A stretch of 64,000 nt of DNA from Sinomonas notoginsengisoli (GTDB lineage: Bacteria; Actinomycetota; Actinomycetes; Actinomycetales; Micrococcaceae): NCBI RefSeq assembly GCF_021554725.1, contig NZ_JAIZDP010000011.1:1-64000 (forward strand), given 5' to 3'. Positions 18,290 to 26,488 of the stretch are shown here, piece by piece (position 1 is the stretch's first letter; each line of letters begins with the position of its first letter). Both the position numbers and the translations under genes were made by a program. The notes under the pieces were generated by a model. The model had not been told where the DNA came from. It did no database searches and saw only the letters and a program-made list of their open reading frames with translations.

Positions 18290-19696
18290 CTAAGCGGCCA
18301 GTTCGCGGAACGCGGCGGTGAGCTGCGGGTATCGGAACTCGAATCCGGCGGACTTGAGGACCCCGGGCAGCGCCCGAATACTCTCCAGAGCCAGGGCGGG
18401 ATTGGTGCGCAGGACGCCGGCCGCCGCTCGCAGGAGCGGGGCGGGAGCCGGGATGCCCACCGGAATGCCGACGAGCTCGCGGATGTGGGCCATCAGCTCC
18501 CGGTTCTGCACGGGATGCGGAGAGGTGGCGTTCACGACGCCGTTCGGCAGCTCGAGCGTTCCCTCGGCGGCAGAGAGGGGCAGGCCCAGGCCGGCTCGCA
18601 CGGCCCTGAGCCAGTCGGTGATGTGGATCCAGCTGAACCATTGGGACCCGGTTCCGAGATGGCCGCCGGCACCGAGTCGAGCGGGCGTCGTGAGCCGGGA
18701 GAGGATCGCGGCGTCGCGCTCAATGATGACGGCGGTGCGCAGCACGATCGAGTTCGATGCCGCCGCGCCGTCGAAGGCGTCCTCCCACTCGCGCACTACT
18801 GCGGCCAGTCCTGGCACGTTCGACGGGGGAGGGGAAGACTCGTCCATGGGCTCGGGGGAGTCGCCGTAGATGCCGACGGCACTCTGCTGGACCCAGCGCT
18901 CCACCGCCCGGTTCCAGGTGCGGCTCGCCTCGACGAGCGCGCGGGTTGGTTCTACCCGCGAGGCTCGGAGCTTTTCGAGGTTCTCGGGGGTTCCCGGCCG
19001 GTCCAGGCTCAGCCCCACGAGGTTCACCAGGTTCAAGCGCTCCTCGGCGCCGAGCTGGGTGCTCCAGTCGCCAGCGCTCTTCCCATCCCAGACGATCTGG
19101 CGGAAGGGGGAAGGCCTGAACGAGTGGGTCAGGAGCGCCACGTCGTACCCCGAGCACACGAGGTCTGAGGCGAGCAGCGTTCCGAGGTAGCCGTTGCCCC
19201 CGGCGACGACAGTGAGCGGGCCGGGCCGCGCGGCGTCGTGCGAAGGACCCGGGCGTGCCGGAACTGCCAGGCGGTAGAGGCGCGCGCACTGGGCCGCGAA
19301 GCCGCGCACGAGCGGCTCGCCCGCGGTGAGGCCGAACTGCTGCTCGAGGGGGCCGTCGAGCGAGACGCGCTGCGTGAAGACGGTGCCGCCGTCGCGCTCC
19401 TCCAGCGACCACACGATGTCCTGGCCGCCGCCCGGCTGGGGCTGTCTGAGGACGAGACTGCGCCCGGGTTCCACGTGCGTGACGGTGAAGGCGGGGGCTG
19501 TGCGGCGGTGGAGGGCACCGAGCATGCGCCGCGAGGGAGCGTAATGGCCGGTGGCGCCCTCAGCGAGTGGGCCGTCGAGATCCGCCTCGGCGACCGCGGG
19601 GTTCCAGTCGGGCCAGCGGCGCAGGTCGCTCACTACGTCCCACAGCACGCCTGCCGGGAGCTGGAACCATTGCGAGGCCGTTCGATGCCAGGTCAC
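18290..19696 (-). CDS. Fusion of a SRPBCC/polyketide-cyclase-like domain and a TIGR01777 NAD-dependent epimerase
   Basis: 468 residues. Residues 1-150 resemble a START/SRPBCC ligand-binding domain (WDVVSDLRRWPDWNPAV). Residues about 160-468 form an extended SDR with the Rossmann motif VVAGGNGYLGTLL, a QQSAVGIYGD active-site strand and the C-terminal DUF1731 block (GFEFRYPQLTAAF). In the SDR part, the usual Tyr-x3-Lys is not obvious, as in many TIGR01777 members. The same fusion is common in actinobacteria; the family is also called YfcH. The substrate is unknown. It ends 10 nt from the downstream end of the marR-like gene. Confidence 0.82.
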   Translation of the reverse strand: MTWHRTASQWFQLPAGVLWDVVSDLRRWPDWNPAVAEADLDGPLAEGATGHYAPSRRMLGALHRRTAPAFTVTHVEPGRSLVLRQPQPGGGQDIVWSLEERDGGTVFTQRVSLDGPLEQQFGLTAGEPLVRGFAAQCARLYRLAVPARPGPSHDAARPGPLTVVAGGNGYLGTLLASDLVCSGYDVALLTHSFRPSPFRQIVWDGKSAGDWSTQLGAEERLNLVNLVGLSLDRPGTPENLEKLRASRVEPTRALVEASRTWNRAVERWVQQSAVGIYGDSPEPMDESSPPPSNVPGLAAVVREWEDAFDGAAASNSIVLRTAVIIERDAAILSRLTTPARLGAGGHLGTGSQWFSWIHITDWLRAVRAGLGLPLSAAEGTLELPNGVVNATSPHPVQNRELMAHIRELVGIPVGIPAPAPLLRAAAGVLRTNPALALESIRALPGVLKSAGFEFRYPQLTAAFRELAA

Positions 19697-19705
19697 CGTG
19701 CCAGT

Positions 19706-20242
19706 CTAGTGATCCGCCTCGCATTCCTCGGCAGCCCCTTCGGTAGTTCCCTCAGGGGTGCCGTCGATGGCGGCGATTGCGGCGGCGATGCGCGCGCAGG
19801 CCTCACCGAGCATGTCCTGCTGGTCGGGGGTGAGGGGATCGAAGACCGTCCGGCGGACGAACTCCACGTGTCCGGGAGCCGCCTCGACGATCGCGGCGCG
19901 GCCGGCCTCGGTAAGGTGGACGTCCTGTCCGCGGGCGTCGTCCGCGGAGCAGGTGCGGTGGATGAGCCCCTTGGCCTCCATCCGGCGCAGGATGTGGGAG
20001 AGCCGGCTGCGCTCCCAGCCGAGCTCGTGCGCGGCGGTGCCGGAACGCAGCACGCCGTTGGGGCATTCGGAGAGGGTAGCGAGCACGGAGTACTCGGGTC
20101 CGGACAGGTTCGATTCCCGGGTGAGCTGTCGGTCGATCGCGGGTGTGAGGCCCCACATGAGGCGGCGCAGTGCCAGCCAGACGTCTTTCTCGCGGTCGTC
20201 GAGCCAGCGCGGACGGACCTCGGTCTCAGCAGGCGTGGTCAC
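19706..20242 (-). CDS. MarR-family transcriptional regulator
   Basis: 178 residues from GTG 20242, chosen because AAGGAG lies 5-6 nt upstream. The winged helix is visible in residues 50-120: LSGPEYSVLATLSE, ELGWERSRLSHILRRMEAKGLI and the wing with DARGQDVHLTEAGR. It lies divergent from the FMN reductase gene; three copies of a TTGA-N4-TCAA palindrome in the shared control region are the expected operators. The DARG of the wing is a family hallmark. The ligand or redox signal is unknown; there is no conspicuous sensing Cys near the N-terminus apart from Cys64. Confidence 0.88.
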   Translation of the reverse strand: MTTPAETEVRPRWLDDREKDVWLALRRLMWGLTPAIDRQLTRESNLSGPEYSVLATLSECPNGVLRSGTAAHELGWERSRLSHILRRMEAKGLIHRTCSADDARGQDVHLTEAGRAAIVEAAPGHVEFVRRTVFDPLTPDQQDMLGEACARIAAAIAAIDGTPEGTTEGAAEECEADH

Positions 20243-20268
20243 AGGTGCTCCTTGGTCCCGAGGTGTAT

Positions 20269-20327
20269 TTGACACATCAATTATGACGTGGTCTAGTTGA
20301 AACATCAAGTTTTGATTGATGCGTCAA
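20269..20327. promoter_or_regulatory. Divergent marR/FMN-reductase control region with three 12-bp operators
   Basis: Three related palindromes TTGAcaCATCAA (20269-20280), TTGAaaCATCAA (20297-20308) and TTGATGcgTCAA (20316-20327, inverted form) share the core TTGA-NN-CATCAA. For the minus strand, TTGATG (20308-20303), 17 nt and CATAAT form a good promoter. For the + strand, TTGACA (20269-20274), 17 nt and TCTAGT give a weaker one. Each promoter element overlaps an operator, so autorepression and repression of the reductase are expected. Confidence 0.65.
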
Positions 20328-20341
20328 TAAGGAGTTCCCCT

Positions 20342-20917
20342 ATGAGCAAGATCGCAGTCATCACCGGCAGCACGCGCCCCGGCCGCAACAACCGCCAGGT
20401 TGCCGAGTGGACCCTCGCCCGTGCGCAGGAGCGCCAGCCCGAGGTCGAGTTCGAGCTCGTCGACATCGCCGACTTCCACCTTCCGCTCCTGAACGAGGCC
20501 GTCCCGGCCGGCTACCAGCAGTACAGCAACGAGCACACCAAGGCGTTCTCGGCCCGCATCGACGAGTTCGACGGCTTCATCTTCGTCACGCCCGAGTACA
20601 ACCACTCCGTCGCCCCGGCCCTCGCCAACGCGCTCTCCTACCTCAACGCGGAGTGGGCCAACAAGGCCGCCGGCATCGTCTCCTACGGCTCGGCATTCGG
20701 CGTCCGCGCCGTCGAGCACCTGCGCGCCATCCTCTCGGAGCTCCAAGTGGCCCACGTCCAGAAGACCGGGATGTTCTCCCTCTTCGGCGACTTCGAGAAC
20801 TTCTCCACCTTCGCCCCGACCGAGCTGCAGGCCGCCTCTGTCGACCCGATGATCGACCAGCTCGTCAGCTGGACGAAGGCGCTCGAGACCGTTCGCGCGG
20901 CCGCTGCCGTCGCCTGA
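20342..20917 (+). CDS. NAD(P)H-dependent FMN reductase (flavodoxin-like fold)
   Basis: 191 residues. ATG 20342 has AAGGAG 7 nt upstream. The phosphate-binding loop is VITGSTRPGRNNRQVA (residues 6-21) and the second flavin contact VTPEYNHSVAPALANAL. This matches the NADPH-dependent FMN reductase/azoreductase-like family. It is divergent from a MarR regulator, an arrangement often seen for quinone or electrophile detoxification. The physiological substrate is not known. A strong hairpin follows 20 nt after its stop. Confidence 0.88.
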   Translation: MSKIAVITGSTRPGRNNRQVAEWTLARAQERQPEVEFELVDIADFHLPLLNEAVPAGYQQYSNEHTKAFSARIDEFDGFIFVTPEYNHSVAPALANALSYLNAEWANKAAGIVSYGSAFGVRAVEHLRAILSELQVAHVQKTGMFSLFGDFENFSTFAPTELQAASVDPMIDQLVSWTKALETVRAAAAVA

Positions 20918-20936
20918 TCGCACGCATCCGCTTCCC

Positions 20937-20989
20937 ACGACGGCGGCACCCGGGTGAGCTTTCCGGCTCACCATGGGTGCCGCCGTCGT
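20937..20989. terminator. Two-part hairpin with CGACGGCGG core (copy A)
   Basis: ACGACGGCGGCACCC (20937-20951) pairs perfectly with GGGTGCCGCCGTCGT (20975-20989), 15 bp, and inside it GGTGAGC pairs with GCTCACC. No T-run follows. Two similar hairpins lie at 33001-33052 and 40544-40585. Confidence 0.8.
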
Positions 20990-21084
20990 CTGTATCCCGG
21001 GGCCACCCCGGGTAGCCGCCAGCCCGGAACGCTGAGAGCATGGCTGTGGCGCGCCTCGGCGCCGCAGCGAAGGGAGTCAGACGT

Positions 21085-21930
21085 ATGGACATTGCGCTCA
21101 CTGGCGGAAGCGGCAAGCTGGGCCGCGTGGTGCTGGCCCATCTGCGCGAGGCGGGCCACGCCGTCTGGAACCTCGACATCGCGGGGGAGCGGGATCCCGG
21201 TTTCATCCGGACCGACCTCACAGACTACGGCCACGTCGCCGACGCACTCGCGGGCGTGGACGACCGCCACGACGGCCTCGATGCAGTAGTGCACCTCGGG
21301 GCCATCCCGGCTCCGGGCCTCGCGCCGGACACGGCCACGTTCCGCAACAACATGCTCTCCACCTACAGCGTGTTCCAAGGTGCCCGCCGCGCCGGGATCA
21401 AGCGGATCGTGTACGCCTCCAGCGAGACGGTGCTGGGCCTGCCTTTCGACACCCCGCCGCCGTACATCCCCGTCGACGAGGAGTATGAGGCGCGGCCAGA
21501 GAGCACCTACTCTCTCGTCAAGCACCTCGAAGAGCAGATGGCCATCCAGCTGTGCCGCTGGGGCCCCGAGCTGAGCATCAGCGCCTTCAGGTTCTCCAAT
21601 GTCATGGTGCCTGAGGACTACGCCGCCTTCCCGTCCTTCGACGCGGATCCATTACAGCGGAAATGGAACCTGTGGGGATACATCGACGCCCGGGACGGTG
21701 CCCAAGCCGTCGAGCGGGCGCTCGAGGCGGCACGCCCGGGCTTCGAGGCCTACATCATCGCGGCCGCGGACACTGTCATGTCGCGCAGCTCGGCCTCGCT
21801 CGCGGAGGAGGTCTTCCCCGGCGTGCGGGTCACGAAGGACCTCGCCGAGCAGGAGACTCTCCTCGGCATCGACAAGGCCCGGAGGCTTCTTGGCTACGAG
21901 CCCCAGCATTCCTGGCGGCACCACGTCTGA
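21085..21930 (+). CDS. Extended SDR NAD-dependent epimerase/dehydratase
   Basis: 281 residues from ATG 21085, with AAGGGAG 8 nt upstream. The Rossmann motif is TGGSGKLG (6-13), followed by VVHLGAIP, the ASSETVLG strand holding the active-site Ser and the catalytic YSLVK. The size and the short C-terminal domain resemble uronate dehydrogenases and small NAD-dependent epimerases. A carbohydrate link is plausible because the next gene encodes a sugar-acid type transporter, but that gene is separated by a putative operator. The substrate is unknown. Confidence 0.82.
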   Translation: MDIALTGGSGKLGRVVLAHLREAGHAVWNLDIAGERDPGFIRTDLTDYGHVADALAGVDDRHDGLDAVVHLGAIPAPGLAPDTATFRNNMLSTYSVFQGARRAGIKRIVYASSETVLGLPFDTPPPYIPVDEEYEARPESTYSLVKHLEEQMAIQLCRWGPELSISAFRFSNVMVPEDYAAFPSFDADPLQRKWNLWGYIDARDGAQAVERALEAARPGFEAYIIAAADTVMSRSSASLAEEVFPGVRVTKDLAEQETLLGIDKARRLLGYEPQHSWRHHV

Positions 21931-21979
21931 GCCACTTCTCGTGCGGCCCTTCTGCACCCGACGAAGGGATTCCGATTTA

Positions 21980-22001
21980 GGATCCCAAATTGGGATCCCA
22001 A
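21980..22001. promoter_or_regulatory. Overlapping GGATCCCAA palindromes upstream of the MFS gene
   Basis: GGATCCCAA (21980-21988), one base, then TTGGGATCC (21990-21998) form a perfect inverted repeat, and TTGGGATCCCAA (21990-22001) is itself a perfect 12-bp palindrome. It lies in the 155-nt gap before the transporter gene. GntR/FCD proteins bind this type of symmetric site; the GntR gene at 23538 is the nearest candidate. Confidence 0.55.
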
Positions 22002-22085
22002 AAAGAACGCAGTTGCGCAGCGCCCGTTCGGGCAGGCTCCCACGGCATCCGGGAGCCACCTTCCCATCGTTGTGAAGGAGGACGC

Positions 22086-23426
22086 ATGTCCCTTCGAGAA
22101 GAAACCACGGACCAGTCCGGCCCGGCTGCTGAGGGCGAGGCCCCAGGCAAGGCCAAGCGCAGCAATGTGCGCTGGAAGCTGTTCGTCCTGCTCCTCGTCC
22201 TGGTCACGGTCAACTACGTCGACCGCGGCTCCATCTCCGTGGCCCTGCCGATCATCCAGAAGGAGTTCAACCTCTCGCCTGAGCTCGTGGGCCTCCTGCT
22301 CTCGGCCTTCTTCTGGACCTACGCCTTCATGCAGGTCCCGGTCGGCTGGCTCATCGACCGCTTCGGCCCCCGGAAGGTCATCACCGCCTCCTGCGTCGGC
22401 TGGGGCGCGGCGACCGCGGCGTCGGGCATGGCTGGCGGCTTCGTGAGCATGTTCATCGCCCGCATGGGCATCGGCGTCGCCGAGGCCGGCATCATGCCGG
22501 CGGGCGGTAAGCTCAACGCTCTGTGGATGCACACCAAGGAGCGCGGCCGCGGCGCCACGATCCTCGACGCCGGGGCGCCCCTCGGGGCTGGCGTCGGCGG
22601 CATACTCATCACGTGGCTCATCGCGGCGGCGGGCGGCTGGCGCGCGGCGTTCGTCATTGCAGGCATCGCAACCGTGCTCCTCGGTTTCGCCACGTGGTGG
22701 TACATCCGCGACAACCCGCGAGCGCACAAGGCGGTCAACAACGCCGAGGCCGAGTACATCGAGGCCTCGCACCGTGCTGAGGACGAGGCGGCCAAGGCCG
22801 CCGGGAGCACCTCCCGCCGCGCCCTGCTTCCGTACCTCAAGTTCCGCTCCTTCTGGGCCATGTGCCTCGGCTGGCTCGGCTTCAACGGCGTGTTCTACGG
22901 CCTCCTCACCTGGGGCCCGCTCTATCTCTCCCAGGCGAAGGGCTTCGACCTCAAGACCATCGGCTGGTCCACCTTCGTGATCTTTGGAGCGGGTTTCATC
23001 GGCGAGATCCTCGGCGGCGCGCTTGCCGACAAGCTCCGCGGCCGCGGCCTCGGCGCGAACGTCGTCATGCGCACGCTCCTCGGCATCTCGAGCGTCCTCG
23101 TGGCCGGCGGCCTTGTGGCCGTCACGATCGTCCCCGACCCGATCACCGCCGTCGTGCTGCTCTCGGTCGTCCTCTTCTTCCTGCGCTGGGTCGGCCTCTT
23201 CTGGGCCGTCCCCGCAACCCTGGGCGGCCGCACGAACGCCGGCGTCCTGGGCGGGGCGATGAACCTTAGCGGCAACATCGCGGGCATGGTCACCCCGATC
23301 GCCGTCGGCTTCATCGTCGGCGCAACGGGAGGCTACACGTGGGCCCTGCTGTACTTCGTCGCCTCGGCGATCGTCATGGGCGTCTCGGTGCTGGCACTGG
23401 ACTACAGCAAGCGCCTGCCCGTCTGA
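22086..23426 (+). CDS. MFS transporter of the anion:cation symporter (ACS) type
   Basis: 446 residues from ATG 22086 (GAAGGAGGACGC upstream). After a ~30-residue polar start come 12 predicted membrane helices. The motif LLLSAFFWTYAFMQVPVGWLIDRFGPRKV fits the conserved loop 2-3 sequence of the ACS family, which includes glucarate, galactonate and allantoate/hexuronate permeases. The neighbours (GntR, hydantoinase, racemases) suggest import of a hydantoin, ureide or related carboxylate. It ends with a strong hairpin, so coupling to the next gene may be partial. Confidence 0.85.
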   Translation: MSLREETTDQSGPAAEGEAPGKAKRSNVRWKLFVLLLVLVTVNYVDRGSISVALPIIQKEFNLSPELVGLLLSAFFWTYAFMQVPVGWLIDRFGPRKVITASCVGWGAATAASGMAGGFVSMFIARMGIGVAEAGIMPAGGKLNALWMHTKERGRGATILDAGAPLGAGVGGILITWLIAAAGGWRAAFVIAGIATVLLGFATWWYIRDNPRAHKAVNNAEAEYIEASHRAEDEAAKAAGSTSRRALLPYLKFRSFWAMCLGWLGFNGVFYGLLTWGPLYLSQAKGFDLKTIGWSTFVIFGAGFIGEILGGALADKLRGRGLGANVVMRTLLGISSVLVAGGLVAVTIVPDPITAVVLLSVVLFFLRWVGLFWAVPATLGGRTNAGVLGGAMNLSGNIAGMVTPIAVGFIVGATGGYTWALLYFVASAIVMGVSVLALDYSKRLPV

Positions 23427-23431
23427 TCCAC

Positions 23432-23470
23432 GGAGGTGGGGGGCGCACGTGCCGCCCGCCCCCCACCTCC
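23432..23470. terminator. GC-rich hairpin after the MFS gene
   Basis: GGAGGTGGGGGGCG (23432-23445) pairs perfectly with CGCCCCCCACCTCC (23457-23470), a 14-bp stem with an 11-nt loop. It starts 6 nt after the transporter stop. Readthrough or a promoter after it would be needed for the downstream genes. Confidence 0.8.
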
Positions 23471-23537
23471 ATGGTCGAATGGACCACGAGGGAGCCGCGC
23501 CGGACAGGCGCCGGCCACACACCACGAGGAGCGCTCC

Positions 23538-24185
23538 ATGGCACAGCCAGTCGATGAATCCCTCCGCGATCGCCCTCTGCGGGAGGTCATCCGCGACACC
23601 CTCCGGACGAGGATCTTCGAGGGCTATTACGCCCCGGGGACCCGCCTCATCGAGCGTGACCTCGCCGCCGAATTCAATGTTTCGAGGCTCCCGGTCCGGG
23701 AGGCGCTGCGGATGCTCCTCCAGGAAGGGCTGCTCGCCGAGCGGGCCACCCGCGGCTCCGTCGTCGCCGGGCTCAGCGAGAAGGACGTCGAGGACCTCTT
23801 CGATGTGCGGGCCTCCCTCGAGGTGCTCGCGTGCCGCCTCGCCGCCCAGCGGGCTACGCCCGAGGACATGGCCAGGCTCGAGGCCCTCCTGGACGCAGCC
23901 GCGGACGCCCTCGCGCGGGGCAGCGTCAACGAGGCCCACCGCTACAACAGCGAGTTCCACGACGAGGTGACGGCCATCGCGGACAACCCCTTCCTCCGCA
24001 CCGCCCTTGAGCCCCTCCAAGGCCGCATGCACTGGCTCTTCCGCCATGTGACAGACCTTCCCGAGCTGATCCAGGAGCACCGAGACCTGCTCGCGGCGAT
24101 CGCGAGCGGAGACGCCGAGCGCGCCGCCGCCCAGTCCGCCAAGCACATCGGGAAGTACAGAGAACAGTATCCGGACACGGTCTGA
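23538..24185 (+). CDS. GntR/FCD transcriptional regulator of the hydantoinase cluster
   Basis: 215 residues from ATG 23538. The N-terminal winged helix (residues 8-75; FNVSRLPVREALRMLLQEG) is followed by an FCD helical domain with the metal-binding pattern in YNSEFHDEV and the HIGKYREQY end. It lies between the transporter and the enzymes, in the same direction. The TTGGGATCCCAA palindrome upstream of the transporter is a candidate operator. It is a different protein from the prp regulator at 14857, although both belong to the FadR subfamily. Confidence 0.88.
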   Translation: MAQPVDESLRDRPLREVIRDTLRTRIFEGYYAPGTRLIERDLAAEFNVSRLPVREALRMLLQEGLLAERATRGSVVAGLSEKDVEDLFDVRASLEVLACRLAAQRATPEDMARLEALLDAAADALARGSVNEAHRYNSEFHDEVTAIADNPFLRTALEPLQGRMHWLFRHVTDLPELIQEHRDLLAAIASGDAERAAAQSAKHIGKYREQYPDTV

Positions 24186-24219
24186 ACGTCCGGCACGGTC
24201 CAAGACCCAAGGAACACCC

Positions 24220-25014
24220 ATGAGACTTCTTGTCATCAACCCCAACATCAGCGAGGACGTCACCGCACTGATCCGCTCGGAGGCGCAGCGTTCAGCGGCC
24301 CCCGGAACCGAGGTCGTCGTCCGCACCGCGGGCCACGGCGTCGAGTACATCGAGACACGCTTCGAATCGCTCGTCGCCGCGGGGGCTGTCGCCGAGATCA
24401 TCGCCGAGCACGCCGCCGGGGACGCCGAGAACCGAGTCGACGGCGTCGTCGTTGCGGCCTTCGGCGATCCCGGAATGCCGGCCCTGAAGGAACTCGCTGA
24501 CGTGCCCGTCGTCGGCATCACCGAGGCTGCGCTCTGCGCTGCAGCCCTCCAGGGCCAGCGCTTCTCGATCATCGCCATCTCGGACCGCATCACGGCCTGG
24601 TACCGCGACTGCGTCGAACGGTTCGGGTTCGGCGGCCGGCTCGCATCGATCCGCTCCATCAAGGGGGCCCTGCGCGGTATCGGCAGCGTCCAGGAAGACT
24701 TCCGCCCGACGCTGGTCGAGCTTGCGCGGCTTGCCGTCACGGAGGACGGGGCCGACGTCGTGATCCTCGCAGGCGCGCCGCTCGCAGGCCTGGCCCGGGA
24801 CGTCGCGGACGAGATCCCCGTGCCGGTGGTCGATGGGATCGGCGCCGGGGTCCGGCTCGTCGAGGCCGTTGTCGGTCTTGCCTCCGGCTCCCATCGCGCA
24901 GGTTCCTTCGCAGCTCCTCCCCTCAAGCACCGTGCCGGACTCTCGCCAGCCCTCAACGCCGCCATCGATGCGGCGCAGTCTGCCCGCCTCGCTGTTTCCG
25001 GGACCGCCTCATGA
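24220..25014 (+). CDS. Asp/Glu/hydantoin racemase-family protein lacking both catalytic cysteines
   Basis: 264 residues of the Asp/Glu/hydantoin racemase superfamily: LLVINPN at the start, and VAAFGDPGM and LAGAPLAGL at the two active-site loops. In hydantoin racemases these loops carry the two catalytic Cys (…ACFGDPG… and …LGCAG…). Here they are Ala80 and Gly185, so the classical two-base mechanism cannot operate. It could be a non-racemising lyase, a binding protein or an enzyme with other catalytic residues. It overlaps the hydantoinase gene by 4 nt, so the two are translated together. Confidence 0.85.
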   Translation: MRLLVINPNISEDVTALIRSEAQRSAAPGTEVVVRTAGHGVEYIETRFESLVAAGAVAEIIAEHAAGDAENRVDGVVVAAFGDPGMPALKELADVPVVGITEAALCAAALQGQRFSIIAISDRITAWYRDCVERFGFGGRLASIRSIKGALRGIGSVQEDFRPTLVELARLAVTEDGADVVILAGAPLAGLARDVADEIPVPVVDGIGAGVRLVEAVVGLASGSHRAGSFAAPPLKHRAGLSPALNAAIDAAQSARLAVSGTAS

Positions 25015-26486
25015 CTGTCGAACGTGTTCCCGACGTCGCAGACCTCGTCATTTCCGGCGGCCTCGTTGTCAACGCGACGGGAAGCCAGCACGCCCACGTG
25101 GTTGTCAATGGCGGACGGATCGCGGCAGTCGTTGACGCTGGTGAACCCGTCCCCGCGGCGAGCCGCGTGGTCGACGCCACCGGTCGCGCCGTGATCCCGG
25201 GCGGGATCGACGGCCACTGCCACGTCGCCCAGATCACCGGGCGCTTCCGCACGCTCGATGACTATGGCGTGACCTCCATGGCGGCGCTGTGGGGTGGCAC
25301 GACGACGATCCTTGACTTCGGCATCCCCCGGGACTCCACCGAGACCCCGCTCGAGGCCGCGAGGAACAAGCTCGCGCTCGCCGCTGAGTCGCGGTGCGAC
25401 GTCGCCCTCCACGGTTCGGTGATCGAATGGGACGAGACCGTGCCAGCCCAGCTCGAGGAGCTTGCGGCCCTCGGGATCCGGAGCGTGAAGATGTACATGA
25501 CCAACCGGGGCACGACGATGGCGGACAACGACACGGTCCTCAAGGTCATGCGCGAGATGGTGCGGCTCGACGGGCTGACCTACATCCACGCCGAGCACGA
25601 CGCCATCATCGCTGCCTGCACGCAGACCCATGCCGAGACGGGGGAGATCGGGATCGAGCACCTGCACGAGACCCGGCCAGAACTCGCCGAGGAGGCCTCA
25701 GTCCGTGAGGTCCTTGCGCTTGCCGAGTACACGGGCGCGCCGGTCTACTTCGTGCACCAGTCGACGCCCGGAGCCGTGGACCTCGTCGCGGAAGCCCGGG
25801 CACGCGGCATCGCGGCGTATTCCGAGACATGTCCCCATTACCTCGTCCTCGACGACGGCGTGTACTCCGCGCAGTTCCCGGAGTGGTACGCGTGCTGCCC
25901 GCCCATGCGCTCGCCGGAGACAGTCGCCGCAGTGCTCGAGCGCTTCGCAGAGGGATCGGTCCACACTGTCTCGAGCGACCACTCGTGCTATGACCTCACC
26001 CAGAAGCGCGAGCGAACCGACGACATCCGGCAGATGCCCCACGGCCTGCCAGGCGTCGAGACGCGCATGCCGGTGGCCTTCACGGCCCTCGCCGAGGGCT
26101 GGGAGGCGCAGGGCGCGCACGACGGCGCGGGCCTCCTCGAGCGGTTCGTCGAGCTGTTCACGGCGGGTCCGGCCCGGATCAACGCGCTCCCCGGCAAGGG
26201 CGCCATCGCCCCCGGCTACGACGCGGACCTGGTCGTGTTCGACCCGGCGGAGGCGCGCACAGTCGATGGTGAGGGACTCCACATGGGCACCGACTTCTCG
26301 CCGTTCCATGGGCGCCAGCTGCGGGGCTGGCCGAAGACAGTGGTCGCTGGCGGCCTGGTGGTCCTGGACGGGGACGGCTTCCACGATCCGGGCCCGGTCG
26401 GCCGATTCGTGCCCCGCGCGGGCCACCGCGCTTTCCAGACAGGGGCCTATATGGCCGTATCCCCGTCTCTCACGGAGGGCCACTGA
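25011..26486 (+). CDS. Dihydropyrimidinase/hydantoinase-family cyclic amidohydrolase
   Basis: 491 residues. The binuclear metal site is complete: H69 and H71 (GGIDGHCHV), the carboxylated Lys160 (SVKMYMT), H193 (IHAEHD), H249 (VHQS) and D323 (SSDHS). This pattern belongs to hydantoinases, dihydropyrimidinases and allantoinases, which open cyclic imides. The GIDGHCH sequence replaces the more usual GGID-x-HTH. The start codon overlaps the preceding gene (ATGA). No N-carbamoyl amidohydrolase gene is seen next to it, so the product's fate is unclear. Confidence 0.9.
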   Translation: MTVERVPDVADLVISGGLVVNATGSQHAHVVVNGGRIAAVVDAGEPVPAASRVVDATGRAVIPGGIDGHCHVAQITGRFRTLDDYGVTSMAALWGGTTTILDFGIPRDSTETPLEAARNKLALAAESRCDVALHGSVIEWDETVPAQLEELAALGIRSVKMYMTNRGTTMADNDTVLKVMREMVRLDGLTYIHAEHDAIIAACTQTHAETGEIGIEHLHETRPELAEEASVREVLALAEYTGAPVYFVHQSTPGAVDLVAEARARGIAAYSETCPHYLVLDDGVYSAQFPEWYACCPPMRSPETVAAVLERFAEGSVHTVSSDHSCYDLTQKRERTDDIRQMPHGLPGVETRMPVAFTALAEGWEAQGAHDGAGLLERFVELFTAGPARINALPGKGAIAPGYDADLVVFDPAEARTVDGEGLHMGTDFSPFHGRQLRGWPKTVVAGGLVVLDGDGFHDPGPVGRFVPRAGHRAFQTGAYMAVSPSLTEGH

Positions 26487-26488
26487 CC

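Noticed and set aside
21894-25667. Very long open frame (1257 codons) on the minus strand
   Set aside because: It lies opposite four well-supported + strand genes (MFS, GntR, racemase-like, hydantoinase). The composition (Arg/Gly/Ala/Asp/Glu) is that of antisense high-GC sequence and it has no domain.
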